Shown in pieces: positions 17,725 through 26,056 of a DNA stretch of 64,000 nucleotides. The position numbers and the translations under genes are program-made. The DNA is taken from contig NZ_QYBC01000019.1 of NCBI RefSeq assembly GCF_004137085.1, positions 60,757 to 124,756 of the forward strand. Reading direction: 5' to 3'. A model generated the notes under the pieces. That model worked only from the letters and a program-made list of their open reading frames with translations. It had not been told where the DNA came from and ran no database searches. The number at the start of each line of letters is the position of its first letter. Position 1 is the first letter of the stretch. This DNA comes from Lichenibacterium ramalinae. GTDB taxonomy: Bacteria > Pseudomonadota > Alphaproteobacteria > Rhizobiales > Beijerinckiaceae.

Positions 17725-19053
17725 ATGTCACCGCCCCTCGCTTCCGTCGCCAGCGACGCCGCCCTGCCCCGCGCCGTGGACGTGGTGGTGGTGGGCGGCG
17801 GCATGGCGGGCATCGCGGCCGCCTACGAGCTGGCGCGCAAGGGCCACAGCGTGGCGGTGATCGAGAAGGGCGTGGTGTCGGGCGAGCAGTCGAGCCGCAA
17901 CTGGGGCTGGTGCCGGCAGCAGAACCGCGACGTCCGGGAACTGCCGCTGGCCATGTGGGGCCTGCGCCGCTGGGAGGAACTGGCGGCCGAGACGGGGCGC
18001 GACCTCGGCTTCCGGCGCACCGGCCTCGTCTACGCCACCGACCGGCCGGGCGAACTCGCCGACTGGACCCGCTGGGGCGAGTCGGCGCGCCCCTTCCAGA
18101 TGCAGACCCGCATGCTGACCGGCGCCGAGGCCGAGGCGCTGACGCCGGGCAGCCGCGGCGGGTGGATCGGCGGCGTCCACTCGCCGACGGACGGCCGGGC
18201 CGAACCCGCCCTCGCCGTCCCCGCCCTCGCCGAGGCCGCCCGGGCCCTCGGCGTCACCCTCCACCAGAACTGCGCCGTGCGGGGCTTCCACGTCGAGGCC
18301 GGCCGGCTGAAGGGCGTCGTGACCGAGCACGGCCTCGTGCGGGCCGAGGCCGTGCTGCTCGCCGGGGGCGCCTGGACGGGCCTGATGATGCGGCGCCACG
18401 GGCTGCGCTTCGTGCAGGCGAGCGTGCGCTCGACCTCCTTCGCCACCGTGCCGGCGCCCGCCGTGACGGAGGGCGGCCTGGCCTTGCCCGACGTGACGCT
18501 GCGACGGCGTCTCGACGGCGGCTATTCCGTCGGCATGAGCGGCCGCGGCCTCATGGAAGTCTCGCCCCAGGGGCTGCGCTACGCCAAGCCCTTCTGGAAC
18601 ACCTTCAAGAAGCGGCGCGCCGGGCTGACCGTCACGGTCGGCCGGTCCTTCTTCGACGGGCCGGAGGGCTTCGCGCGCTGGTCCATGGATGCCGAGACGC
18701 CCTTCGAACGGGTGCGGACGCTCGACCCGCCGCCGGAACAGCGGCTCATCGCGGCCGGTCTCGCTAGCCTCGCCGCCGCCTATCCGGCCCTCAAGGGCAT
18801 CGGGGTGGCGCAGAGCTGGGGCGGGCAGGTCGACATGACGCCCGACGCCATCCCGGTGATCTCGCCCGTCGATCCCCTGCCCGGGCTCTTCGTGTCGGCC
18901 GGGTTCAGCGGCCACGGTTTCGGGATCGGGCCGGCGGCGGGCCGGCTCGCCGCCGACCTCGTGGCCGGCGACCCGCCGATCGTCGACCCCCGTCCCTACC
19001 GCTACAGCCGCATGACCGACGGCACCGACCTCGGCGCCCCCGGCCTCATGTGA
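17725..19053 (+). CDS. FAD-dependent oxidoreductase (DAO family), paralogue of 6465-7793
   Basis: ATG preceded by AGGAGAG; 442 aa. The FAD-binding motif VVVGGGMAGIAAAYELARKG is followed by GEQSSRNWGWCRQQNRD, the same signature as in the protein at 6465-7793. The C-terminus has GFSGHGFGIGPAAGRLAADL, almost identical to the paralogue. It probably oxidises an amino-acid derivative or opine imported by the neighbouring transporter. It is followed by an AstE/AspA-like gene and preceded by the XRE-cupin regulator, which makes a compact uptake-oxidation-deacylation set. Confidence 0.9.
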   Translation: MSPPLASVASDAALPRAVDVVVVGGGMAGIAAAYELARKGHSVAVIEKGVVSGEQSSRNWGWCRQQNRDVRELPLAMWGLRRWEELAAETGRDLGFRRTGLVYATDRPGELADWTRWGESARPFQMQTRMLTGAEAEALTPGSRGGWIGGVHSPTDGRAEPALAVPALAEAARALGVTLHQNCAVRGFHVEAGRLKGVVTEHGLVRAEAVLLAGGAWTGLMMRRHGLRFVQASVRSTSFATVPAPAVTEGGLALPDVTLRRRLDGGYSVGMSGRGLMEVSPQGLRYAKPFWNTFKKRRAGLTVTVGRSFFDGPEGFARWSMDAETPFERVRTLDPPPEQRLIAAGLASLAAAYPALKGIGVAQSWGGQVDMTPDAIPVISPVDPLPGLFVSAGFSGHGFGIGPAAGRLAADLVAGDPPIVDPRPYRYSRMTDGTDLGAPGLM

Positions 19054-19100
19054 CGGCCCGCCATCGACCGCCCACCCCCACACCAGACCGGAGCCCGCCC

Positions 19101-20030
19101 ATGACACGCCTCCCCGCCTTCCGCACCGGCCAGGCCCGCCGGGAGCAGGGCCATTGCAGCCCGGCGGAGGGGCTCGACATCCCGTTCTGCGTCATCGAGG
19201 GAGCGGCGCCAGGGCCCTGCCTCGTCGTCACGGCCGGCGTGCACGGTTCGGAATATTGCTCGATCGAAGCGGCGCTGCGCCTCATGGCGACCGACCCGGC
19301 CGGCCTCAGCGGCACGCTGGTGGTGCTGCCCATCGTCAACGTCGGCGGCTTCCGGGCGCGCAGCATCTACGTCATGCCGGAAGACGGGCAGAACCTGAAC
19401 CGCATGTTCCCGGGCAAGCCCGACGGCACCGCCAGCCAGCGCCTGGCCGATTGGCTGATGACGCGGGTGTTCCCGGGAGCCGACGCCTACCTCGACCTCC
19501 ACGGCGGCGACCTCGACGAGGCCCTGACGCCCTTCTCGATCTTCCCGGGCGCCAGCGCGGAATCGCGGGTCCTGGCCGAGGTCTTCGGGCTGCCGATCGG
19601 CGTCGCGGCGGCGCCGGGCGGCAACAGCATCAGCGGCGCCGCCCTGGCCGGCGTGCCGGCCGTGCTGGCCGAGGTCGGCGGCAACGGCATCTGGACCGAG
19701 GCGGGCGTGGACCAGCTCGTGGAGGGCGTGAGGCGCGTCATGCGGCACCTCGGCATGGTGCCGGGCCCGGTGGCGCCCGCCCCCGGAGGCTTCGAGGTCG
19801 TGGCCTTCCTGGTGCCCAAGGCCGACGTTTCGGGCCTCTGGTACCCCGCCAGGGCCCTCTCCGACGCGGTGCGGGCCGGCGACGTGCTGGGCGAGATCCG
19901 CGACGTCTTCGGCGCCGTGCTCCAGACCGTCACGGCCGACAAGCCCGGGCCGGTGCTGTACCAGCTGTCGAGCCTCTGGGTGAACGCCGGCGAGGCGCTG
20001 CTCGGCCTCGGCGTGCCGACCGGCGCCTGA
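19101..20030 (+). CDS. Succinylglutamate desuccinylase/aspartoacylase family protein
   Basis: 309 aa from the ATG at 19101. It is a zinc carboxypeptidase-like AstE/AspA fold. The metal-binding motif GVHGSEY appears near residue 50, the Arg/Asn pair in DGQNLNRMFPG follows, and a second metal-ligand His sits in YLDLHGGD near 138. A catalytic-type Glu is in VLAEVGGNGIW. The C-terminal beta domain (about 225-309) is typical of the EutE/AspA-like branch. The enzyme should remove an acyl group from an N-acyl amino acid. It is 47 bases after the FAD oxidoreductase and convergent with the next operon. Confidence 0.85.
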   Translation: MTRLPAFRTGQARREQGHCSPAEGLDIPFCVIEGAAPGPCLVVTAGVHGSEYCSIEAALRLMATDPAGLSGTLVVLPIVNVGGFRARSIYVMPEDGQNLNRMFPGKPDGTASQRLADWLMTRVFPGADAYLDLHGGDLDEALTPFSIFPGASAESRVLAEVFGLPIGVAAAPGGNSISGAALAGVPAVLAEVGGNGIWTEAGVDQLVEGVRRVMRHLGMVPGPVAPAPGGFEVVAFLVPKADVSGLWYPARALSDAVRAGDVLGEIRDVFGAVLQTVTADKPGPVLYQLSSLWVNAGEALLGLGVPTGA

Positions 20031-20071
20031 CCGGCCGAGCCTGCCGGCTCGCGATCCTCACCCGGCGATCC

Positions 20072-21127
20072 TCATCCCGCGATTTCCGCCGCGACGGCCT
20101 CCGCCACCGCCGCCGTCGTGGCAGTGCCGCCCCGGTCCGGCGTCGCCACGGCGCCGCGCGCCACCACGCGCTCCATGGCGGCGACCGTGGCGGCGGCCGC
20201 CTCCGTCTCGCCGAGATGGTCCAGCATCAGCGCGCCGGACCAGATGGCGGCGAGCGGGTTGGCCCTGCCGGTTCCCGCGATGTCGGGCGCCGAGCCGTGC
20301 ACGGGCTCGAACATGGAGGGTACGCCCCCCGCCGGGTTAAGGTTCGCCGAGGCCGCGAAGCCGAGCCCGCCCTGGATGGCGGCGCCGATGTCGGTGAGGA
20401 TGTCGCCGAACAGGTTCGACGCCACCACCACGTCGAGGCTCGCCGGGTCGGTGACGAAGCGCGCCGCGATGGCGTCGACGTGGTAGCGGGTGACCGCCAC
20501 GTCCGGGAAATCGGCCGCCACCGCCTCCGTCACCTCGTCCCAGAACACCATGGAATGCTTCTGGGCGTTGGACTTCGTCACGGAGGCGAGCCGGCCGCTG
20601 CGGCGCCGAGCCTGGGCGAAGGCGTAGCGCAGGATGCGCTCCACGCCGCGCCGCGTGAAGACCGAGGTTTCGACCGCGACCTCGTCGGGCGTCCCGACGT
20701 GAACCCGCCCGCCGGCGCCGCTGTACTCGCCTTCCGTGTTCTCGCGGATGCACAGGATGTCGAAGCCCTCCGCCCGCAGCGGCCCCTGCACGCCCGGCAG
20801 CAGCCGGTGCGGGCGGGCGTTGACGTAGAGGTCGAAGCTCTTGCGGATCGGCAGCAGCAGGCCGTGCAGCGACACCGAATCCGGCACTTTCGCCGGCCAG
20901 CCCACCGCGCCGAGGTAGATGGCGGCATAGGGGCGGAGCCGGTCGATGCCGTCGGCCGGCATCATGGCGCCGTGACGGAGGTAGTGGTCGCACGACCAGG
21001 GGAACGTGTCGCCTTGCAGCCCGAAGCCGAAGCGCCGCGCCGCGGCCTGGAGCACCGACCAGCCGGCCTCGACGACGTCGACGCCGATGCCGTCTCCGGG
21101 GATGAGCGCGATCCTGTGGTCCGTCAT
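20072..21127 (-). CDS. Tartrate / 3-isopropylmalate dehydrogenase family protein
   Basis: 351 aa; beta-decarboxylating dehydrogenase family. The N-terminus IALIPGDGIGVDVVEAG and the substrate-loop RENTEGEYSG are present. The Mg2+/substrate Asp region SNLFGDILTDIGAAIQGGLG comes later, then EPVHGSAPDIAG. The sequence PIRKSFDLYVNARP and the overall form are closer to tartrate/D-malate dehydrogenases (TtuC/DmlA-like) than to LeuB. It would oxidise and decarboxylate a 2-hydroxy-acid with NAD+. It is last in a minus-strand operon that also encodes a 2-hydroxyacid dehydrogenase, consistent with hydroxy-acid catabolism. The start of a neighbouring leucine pathway is absent. Confidence 0.88.
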   Translation of the reverse strand: MTDHRIALIPGDGIGVDVVEAGWSVLQAAARRFGFGLQGDTFPWSCDHYLRHGAMMPADGIDRLRPYAAIYLGAVGWPAKVPDSVSLHGLLLPIRKSFDLYVNARPHRLLPGVQGPLRAEGFDILCIRENTEGEYSGAGGRVHVGTPDEVAVETSVFTRRGVERILRYAFAQARRRSGRLASVTKSNAQKHSMVFWDEVTEAVAADFPDVAVTRYHVDAIAARFVTDPASLDVVVASNLFGDILTDIGAAIQGGLGFAASANLNPAGGVPSMFEPVHGSAPDIAGTGRANPLAAIWSGALMLDHLGETEAAAATVAAMERVVARGAVATPDRGGTATTAAVAEAVAAEIAG

Positions 21128-21170
21128 GTCCTGCGTCCTTTCGGGGGATGGCGGGGTCGGCGCCGCCGGC

Positions 21171-22157
21171 TCAGTAACCGCGACCGCGGTCGACCAGGTT
21201 CTCCAGCGGCTCGCCGCGCCGGTGGCGGCGGACGGCTCGGATGACCTGGCGCGCCGCCGTCGCCGGATGGGTCATGCTGGCGACATGGGGCGTGGCGATG
21301 ACCCTGGGATGGGCGAAGAGCGGGTGGCCGGGCGGCGGCGGCTCCTCCGACAGGACGTCGAGCACGGCGGAGGCGAGGTGCCCGGCGTCGAGGGCCGCCA
21401 CGAGATCGGCCTCGACGAGGTGGCCGCCCCGGCCGACGTTGACCAGCCCGGCCCCGGCCGGCAGCCCGGCGAGGAGCCCGGCATCGAGAATGCCCCGGGT
21501 GTCGGGCGTGAGCGGCAGCAGGCAGACGAGGCTGCGGCAGCCGGCGAGGAAGGCCGGCAGCTCCTGGCGGCCCGCGAAGCCTTGGACGCCCGGCACGGCT
21601 CTGCCCGACGCGCTCCAGCCGCGGACCGGGAAGCCGAGGCCGACGAGGGCCGCCGCCACCGCCTGGCCGAGCACGCCGAGGCCGAGGATGCCGACGGCAT
21701 GGTCGGCGGCGCGGCGCACCGGCATCGGCGCCCAGCGGCCCGCCCGCTGCGCCGCGAGGTAGTCCGGCAGGTCGCGGAGCTGGGCCAGCACGGCGAGCAG
21801 CACGTAGTCGACCATCGAGCGCGTCAGTTCGGGATCCACCATGCGGACGATGGCGATCCCGTCGTCGATGGCGGCGAGCGGCAGGTGGTCGATGCCGGCG
21901 CCGGTGTTGAACAGCACGGCGAGCCTCGGCATGGCCTCGGCGAGCCGCTCGGGGGGCGTCCAGGCCACGAGGTAGCGGGCTTCCGCCGCGGCTTCGGGCG
22001 ACCAGTCGACGAGGGCGATCTCCGGCGCCTCCTCGGCGAAGACGGCGTGCCAGACGGCGCCGCGCCGCGCGTCGGACCTGTAGACGACGGTGGCCCCCTG
22101 GGTGGCTCCCGCCCCATGCACCGGTGCGGCGCCCGGCGGCGCGGCCGCGCCCGTCAC
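21171..22157 (-). CDS. D-2-hydroxyacid dehydrogenase (GhrA-like)
   Basis: A GTG start overlaps the GntR stop by four bases; about 328 aa. The NAD(P)-binding motif GILGLGVLGQAVAAALVGLG is central. Catalytic residues of the family are visible: Arg in the LVNVGRGGHLVE region, Glu in DVLSEEPPPPGHPLF, and His in VIATPHVAS. It resembles glyoxylate/hydroxypyruvate reductase A. It probably interconverts a 2-keto and a 2-hydroxy acid, matching the tartrate-type dehydrogenase 43 bases downstream. Confidence 0.88.
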   Translation of the reverse strand: MTGAAAPPGAAPVHGAGATQGATVVYRSDARRGAVWHAVFAEEAPEIALVDWSPEAAAEARYLVAWTPPERLAEAMPRLAVLFNTGAGIDHLPLAAIDDGIAIVRMVDPELTRSMVDYVLLAVLAQLRDLPDYLAAQRAGRWAPMPVRRAADHAVGILGLGVLGQAVAAALVGLGFPVRGWSASGRAVPGVQGFAGRQELPAFLAGCRSLVCLLPLTPDTRGILDAGLLAGLPAGAGLVNVGRGGHLVEADLVAALDAGHLASAVLDVLSEEPPPPGHPLFAHPRVIATPHVASMTHPATAARQVIRAVRRHRRGEPLENLVDRGRGY

Positions 22158-22846
22158 GGCGCGCCCGGATCGCCCGCGGCCGCGCCGATCCGGCGCAGGA
22201 TGCGCACGGGGTCGGCGAGGTGGCGGGCGAGTTCGACCAGCGCGGCCTGCAGGTCGCCGCCCGTCGCCAAAGCGGCGAGGCGGCGGTGTTCGTCGACGAG
22301 TTCGGCACTGGACCGGTAGCCCGACATCAGGTGCTGGAAGCTCAGCCGCGTTTCGGCCTGGACGGTCTCGTACATGCGCGACAGGCGCGGACTGCCGGCC
22401 GCATCCACCAGGGCGCGGTGGAAGGCGAGGTCGCTGTCGGCCACGTCGGCCCAGTCGGCGACCGCCACCGCCGCCGCCATGCCGGCGACCGCGGCCGCGA
22501 GATGCCCGGCCAGCGGTTCGCGGTCCGGCAGGTCGGCGATGCGCCGCAGGGCCGTGCTCTCGATAGCGCTGCGGGCGAGGTAGACGTCGGCGAGGTCGGC
22601 CTCGCTCAATCGCACCACGAAGACGCCCCGGTGCGGGTGGCTGACCAGCAGCCCCTCCTGCACGAGCCGCTGCATGGCCTCGCGCACGGGACCGCGGCTG
22701 ACCTCGAAGCGGCCCGCGAGTTCCGCCTCGTTCATCTGCTGGCCCGGCGGGAACACGCCGGACAGGACGGCGTCGCGCATCGCCCCGGCCACCTGGCCGG
22801 CCAGCGTGACGCGCGGCAGACGGACGACGCCGGGCGGGACCGTCAA
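22154..22846 (-). CDS. GntR family regulator, FCD domain
   Basis: The best start is a TTG at 22846 that overlaps the TGA of the upstream oxidoreductase gene (TTGA); it gives 230 aa. Longer extensions are the shadow of that gene. The winged-helix domain (about 10-75) shows NEAELAGRFEVSRGPVREAM followed by LVSHPHRGVFVV. The FCD ligand domain (about 85-220) has the metal/ligand motif with Asp and His in DSDLAFHRALV and EHRRL. It probably controls this operon; a GntR-type palindrome lies upstream of the first gene at 24879-24892. Confidence 0.88.
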   Translation of the reverse strand: MTVPPGVVRLPRVTLAGQVAGAMRDAVLSGVFPPGQQMNEAELAGRFEVSRGPVREAMQRLVQEGLLVSHPHRGVFVVRLSEADLADVYLARSAIESTALRRIADLPDREPLAGHLAAAVAGMAAAVAVADWADVADSDLAFHRALVDAAGSPRLSRMYETVQAETRLSFQHLMSGYRSSAELVDEHRRLAALATGGDLQAALVELARHLADPVRILRRIGAAAGDPGAP

Positions 22847-24123
22847 TGCCGCCAGTCCTGGAACTTGTAATAGGCGCCGACCAGCGGCAGGAACCACGGC
22901 GGCCCGAAATGGCCCTTGATGGCGGGCCAGTCGAGGCCCGACCAGGGGTTGGCGTCGCGGTCGCCCGCCATCACGGCGGCCATCACCTGCCCCATGTGGG
23001 TCGACATCTGGGTCCCGTGGCCGCTGTAGCCCATGGAATAGTACAGCCCCTCGTGCTGGCCGGCGCGCGGCAGCCGGTCCTGAGTCATATCGACGATGCC
23101 GCCCCAGCACCAGTCGAGCCGGGTGCCGGCCAGGGCCGGAAAGGTTTCCACCATGCCGGCTTCCAGCACGCGGCCGCTCTTCGCATCCGAGGTGGCGCTC
23201 GACAGGGCGAAGCGGGCGCGGCCGCCGAAGAGCAGCCGGTCGTCGGGGGTGACGCGGAAGTAATGGCCGATGTTCTGCGTCGTGGTGCACATCCGGCGCG
23301 TCGGCAGCAGCGCATCGAGGCGCGCGCGCGACAGCGGCTCCGTCACCACGATGAAGCTGCCGATCGGCACGATCCGGCGCCGATAGCGGAAGAAGGGCCC
23401 CGCCCTGGAGGGGCCGGTGGCGAGCAGGACCTGGTCGGCCCGGAGGGTTCCCCGCGCCGTCTCCACCGTGTGGGCGTCGGTCCGGCCGATCCGCGTCAGG
23501 CGGCGCACGGCCGCGCCCTCGTGGATGCGGGCGCCGGCCCGGGTCGCGGCCTCGGCCAGCCCCACGACGAACCGGCCCATGTGCAGGCTGGCCGACTTCG
23601 GGAAGACGAGCCCGCCGTGGTAGCGCTCCGTGCCGATCTCGCCCGCCAGCGCCTCGCGCGGCACAAAGGCGACGTCGGGGTCGGCGCCGCGGTGCAGCGC
23701 ATCGCGGGCACGGGCCAGCTTCTCGGCATGGGCGGGCTTGGCGGCGAGCTTCAGCTTGCCGGTGCGGGCGAAGGCGCAGTCGATGCCCTCCTCGCCGACG
23801 AGGCGTTCGACCGTGTCGACCGCCGCGTCGAAGGCGCGATAGAGCGCCACGGCACGCTCGAAGCCGAAGCGGGCCTCCACGGCGGCGAAGTCCTGCGCGA
23901 AGCCGTTGTTGCACTGGCCGCCGTTGCGGCCCGATGCCCCGGCCCCGACATGGGCGGCCTCCACCACCGCCACGCTGGCGCCGCGCCGGGCCAGCGCCAG
24001 CGCCGCCGACAGGCCCGTGAAGCCGCCGCCGACGACCGCCACGTCGACGCGCCCGGCGACGGGGCCGGGCGCCGCGCCGGCGAAGGGCGCGGCCGTGTCG
24101 TGCCAATAGGAGGCGAGCTTCAC
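22843..24123 (-). CDS. FAD-dependent oxidoreductase, PuuB/OrdL-like
   Basis: GTG start; 426 aa. It opens with KLASYWHDTA, a typical N-terminus for gamma-glutamylputrescine oxidase-like enzymes. The FAD motif VAVVGGGFTGLSAALALARRG and GRNGGQCNNGF follow. The C-terminus has YSMGYSGHGTQMSTHMGQ, the family FAD/substrate contact. It belongs to a DAO branch different from the two other FAD oxidoreductases in this window. It likely oxidises an amine or amino-acid derivative. The gene is 16 bases after the HAD gene and is overlapped by the GntR start. Confidence 0.88.
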   Translation of the reverse strand: MKLASYWHDTAAPFAGAAPGPVAGRVDVAVVGGGFTGLSAALALARRGASVAVVEAAHVGAGASGRNGGQCNNGFAQDFAAVEARFGFERAVALYRAFDAAVDTVERLVGEEGIDCAFARTGKLKLAAKPAHAEKLARARDALHRGADPDVAFVPREALAGEIGTERYHGGLVFPKSASLHMGRFVVGLAEAATRAGARIHEGAAVRRLTRIGRTDAHTVETARGTLRADQVLLATGPSRAGPFFRYRRRIVPIGSFIVVTEPLSRARLDALLPTRRMCTTTQNIGHYFRVTPDDRLLFGGRARFALSSATSDAKSGRVLEAGMVETFPALAGTRLDWCWGGIVDMTQDRLPRAGQHEGLYYSMGYSGHGTQMSTHMGQVMAAVMAGDRDANPWSGLDWPAIKGHFGPPWFLPLVGAYYKFQDWRH

Positions 24124-24139
24124 GGCGGCGTCGTCCGCG

Positions 24140-24814
24140 TCACAGGCCGCAGCAGGCGGCGAGGCCGCCGATGTCGGCGATCTCGTGGGTGAAGTAATGG
24201 GGGTTGCGGGGCTCGTGGCCGCGCCCCACCCACACCCGGGCGCCGAAGTGCAGGTCGAAGGCCGACATCTGGTCGTAGCGGAAGCTCGACGAGACGTGCA
24301 TCATCTCCTCGGGCCGGGCGCCGAGCTGGTCGAACATGTATTCGAAAGCCTGGAACCGGGGCTTGTAGGCCTGGGCCTGCTGCGCCGTGTAGACGCGGTG
24401 GAACGGCGCCCCGAGCTTCTCGACGTTGCTGGGGATCTGGTCCGTCATGGCGTTGGACAGGATCACCAGCGGGATCTTGCCGGCGACGCGGGACAGACCG
24501 GCGGGCACGTCGGGGTGCGGCCCCCAGGTGGGGACGGCCTCGTAGATGGCGGCGCCGTCAGCCTCGCGATAGGGCACGCCATGGAGCGCGCAGGTCCGGC
24601 GCAGCGCGTTGCCGATCACCTCCGCGTAGGGCTTCCAGACGCCCAGGATCTCGTCGAGCCGGTAGGCCGAGAAGTCCGCGACGAAGCGCGGCATGCGCTC
24701 GGCGGGGATCCGGTCGCCGCACAGGCTTTCCGCCATCTCGCCCATGTGGAAGCGCGTCAGCGTGCCGTAGCAGTCGAACGAGATGTATTTGGGCCTGAAG
24801 GTCGCAGAGGTCAT
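24140..24814 (-). CDS. Haloacid dehalogenase type II
   Basis: 224 aa. The nucleophile Asp14 is in ISFDCYGTLTRF. Motif II is LVILSNAM, the Lys of motif III is in YKPRFQAFEYMF, and the acidic motif IV region is HVSSSFRYDQMSA. The pattern is that of L-2-haloacid dehalogenases and close HAD hydrolases. The substrate may be a 2-haloacid or a phosphorylated compound; the neighbours (hydroxy-acid dehydrogenases) fit the 2-hydroxy-acid product of a dehalogenase. It is the first gene of the minus-strand operon. Confidence 0.85.
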   Translation of the reverse strand: MTSATFRPKYISFDCYGTLTRFHMGEMAESLCGDRIPAERMPRFVADFSAYRLDEILGVWKPYAEVIGNALRRTCALHGVPYREADGAAIYEAVPTWGPHPDVPAGLSRVAGKIPLVILSNAMTDQIPSNVEKLGAPFHRVYTAQQAQAYKPRFQAFEYMFDQLGARPEEMMHVSSSFRYDQMSAFDLHFGARVWVGRGHEPRNPHYFTHEIADIGGLAACCGL

Positions 24815-24878
24815 GGCGGATCCGCTGTGTGATGGCGTGGCACGGGCGTGTCCCGTGGCAGAAACAGCGTCCGTGAGC

Positions 24879-24892
24879 GATTGTCAACAATC
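24879..24892. promoter_or_regulatory. Candidate GntR (FCD-type) operator
   Basis: GATTGT-CA-ACAATC is a perfect inverted repeat with 6-base arms. It contains TTGT-N2-ACAA, the form typical of GntR/FCD regulators. It lies 64 bases upstream of the first gene of the operon that encodes such a regulator, in one of the few AT-rich patches of the region. Confidence 0.5.
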
Positions 24893-24898
24893 CTACGA

Positions 24899-25903
24899 TC
24901 AACCCGCGTCGTGCCGCAACGCCGAACCGGAACTGCCGCCGCGCCACTCGGGGAAGACCGCGTCGGCGATCGCCGCGATGCGGGCCGCTTCGGCCGCCGA
25001 CAGGGTCGCGCGCCAGGGCTCCGGCACGGCCGCCCTGGCGGCGAAGGCGGCGGGGTGGATGGAGGCGGCGGGGCGGGAGAAGTCCGGGGTGCCGCGTTGC
25101 CGCATCCCCAGCCAGGCGCAGAGCCCCGCCACGGCGGCGGCGGGGTCGGCGACGAGGTCCTCGTAGGCGACGACCCGTCCCCAGCCCTGCCCGGCGAGCG
25201 CCCGCGCGGCGTCACGCTCGACGAGGGCCCAATAGGCGGCGATGCGCGACAGGGCATCGGTGTCGTAGGGGGCGAGATCGGCGGCTTCGGGCACCAGGCG
25301 CGCAAGCCGGACCCGCGCGAAGCTCCAATGCCAATCCGCCGCCACGAGGCTCGCCGCCACCGCGCAGGGGTGGCGGCGGAGGTGGATCACGGGGACGCCG
25401 AAGCGGCGGTGCACCGGCCCGAGGTTGCGGTGGAGACGGACGTCCTTGACCACGATGCCGGTCCGCGCCGATTCGGCGACGCTGCCGCGGCAGCTGAGCA
25501 GGAAGGCGCCGCCGTGAAGGCCCCGGCAGGCCGCCTCGAAGCCCCGCCAGTCCGCCGCGCCCTCCGGCCAGGGCTCGGGGATGAAGGCCTGCAGCGCGTC
25601 CTCGTCGCCCGGGAACCGCATTTCCAGCGCGGCGCGGCGCCGCGGCTCCTGCGGCGACAGCGGCTCGAAGATGGATTTGGCGCCGAGGCTCTCGGCGAGG
25701 CATTCCTGCAGCCACGTCGTGCCGCTGCGCCAGAACCCGTTCACCACCACGACCGGCCTGGCGAGGCCCGACAGGCCCAGGCCCGCATCGACCAGCCCGG
25801 CGGCCGCCAGGCCGGCGGCCACCGCCCAGGGCCGGCGGGGCCGCCCCGCATGGGTCGCGTCCCCCAGGCGAAAGGGGACCCGCGTCGTTCCGCGCTCGTC
25901 CAT
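24899..25903 (-). CDS. Sulfotransferase family protein
   Basis: The ATG at 25903 has GGAG about 10 bases upstream and gives 334 aa; an extension to a TTG at 25942 is less likely. The 5'-phosphosulfate-binding loop is NGFWRSGTTWLQE at about residue 63. The 3'-phosphate motif is VIHLRRHPCAVAAS near 180. Both are typical of PAPS-dependent sulfotransferases, which transfer sulfate to sugars, lipids or peptides. A hydrophobic alanine-rich stretch (about 26-50) precedes the loop. The gene is divergent from opgH across 153 bases. The acceptor is unknown; a glucan acceptor is only a neighbour-based guess. Confidence 0.8.
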   Translation of the reverse strand: MDERGTTRVPFRLGDATHAGRPRRPWAVAAGLAAAGLVDAGLGLSGLARPVVVVNGFWRSGTTWLQECLAESLGAKSIFEPLSPQEPRRRAALEMRFPGDEDALQAFIPEPWPEGAADWRGFEAACRGLHGGAFLLSCRGSVAESARTGIVVKDVRLHRNLGPVHRRFGVPVIHLRRHPCAVAASLVAADWHWSFARVRLARLVPEAADLAPYDTDALSRIAAYWALVERDAARALAGQGWGRVVAYEDLVADPAAAVAGLCAWLGMRQRGTPDFSRPAASIHPAAFAARAAVPEPWRATLSAAEAARIAAIADAVFPEWRGGSSGSALRHDAG

Positions 25904-26056
25904 GGCGAATGCGCTCCGGCTCGGGCTCGGGAGCGGTTCCAACCGATCCGGTCCTGGTCTAGGCGCATCGGCGCCGCCTGCCTATGCGGATGGCTGCGGC
26001 GATGCAGCGCCCCCGGCCTCCTACACAGTGTCATCCGCCTTCTCTATGGCTCGACC

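Noticed and set aside
20051..20080. Direct repeat GCGATCCTCA.CCCG in the convergent gap
   Set aside because: Only two short imperfect copies, one inside a coding end; no sign of a mobile element or CRISPR.
24848..26056. 400-aa N-terminal extension in frame with OpgH
   Set aside because: It lies opposite the sulfotransferase gene, has shadow-like composition, and OpgH similarity starts at the ATG at 26057.
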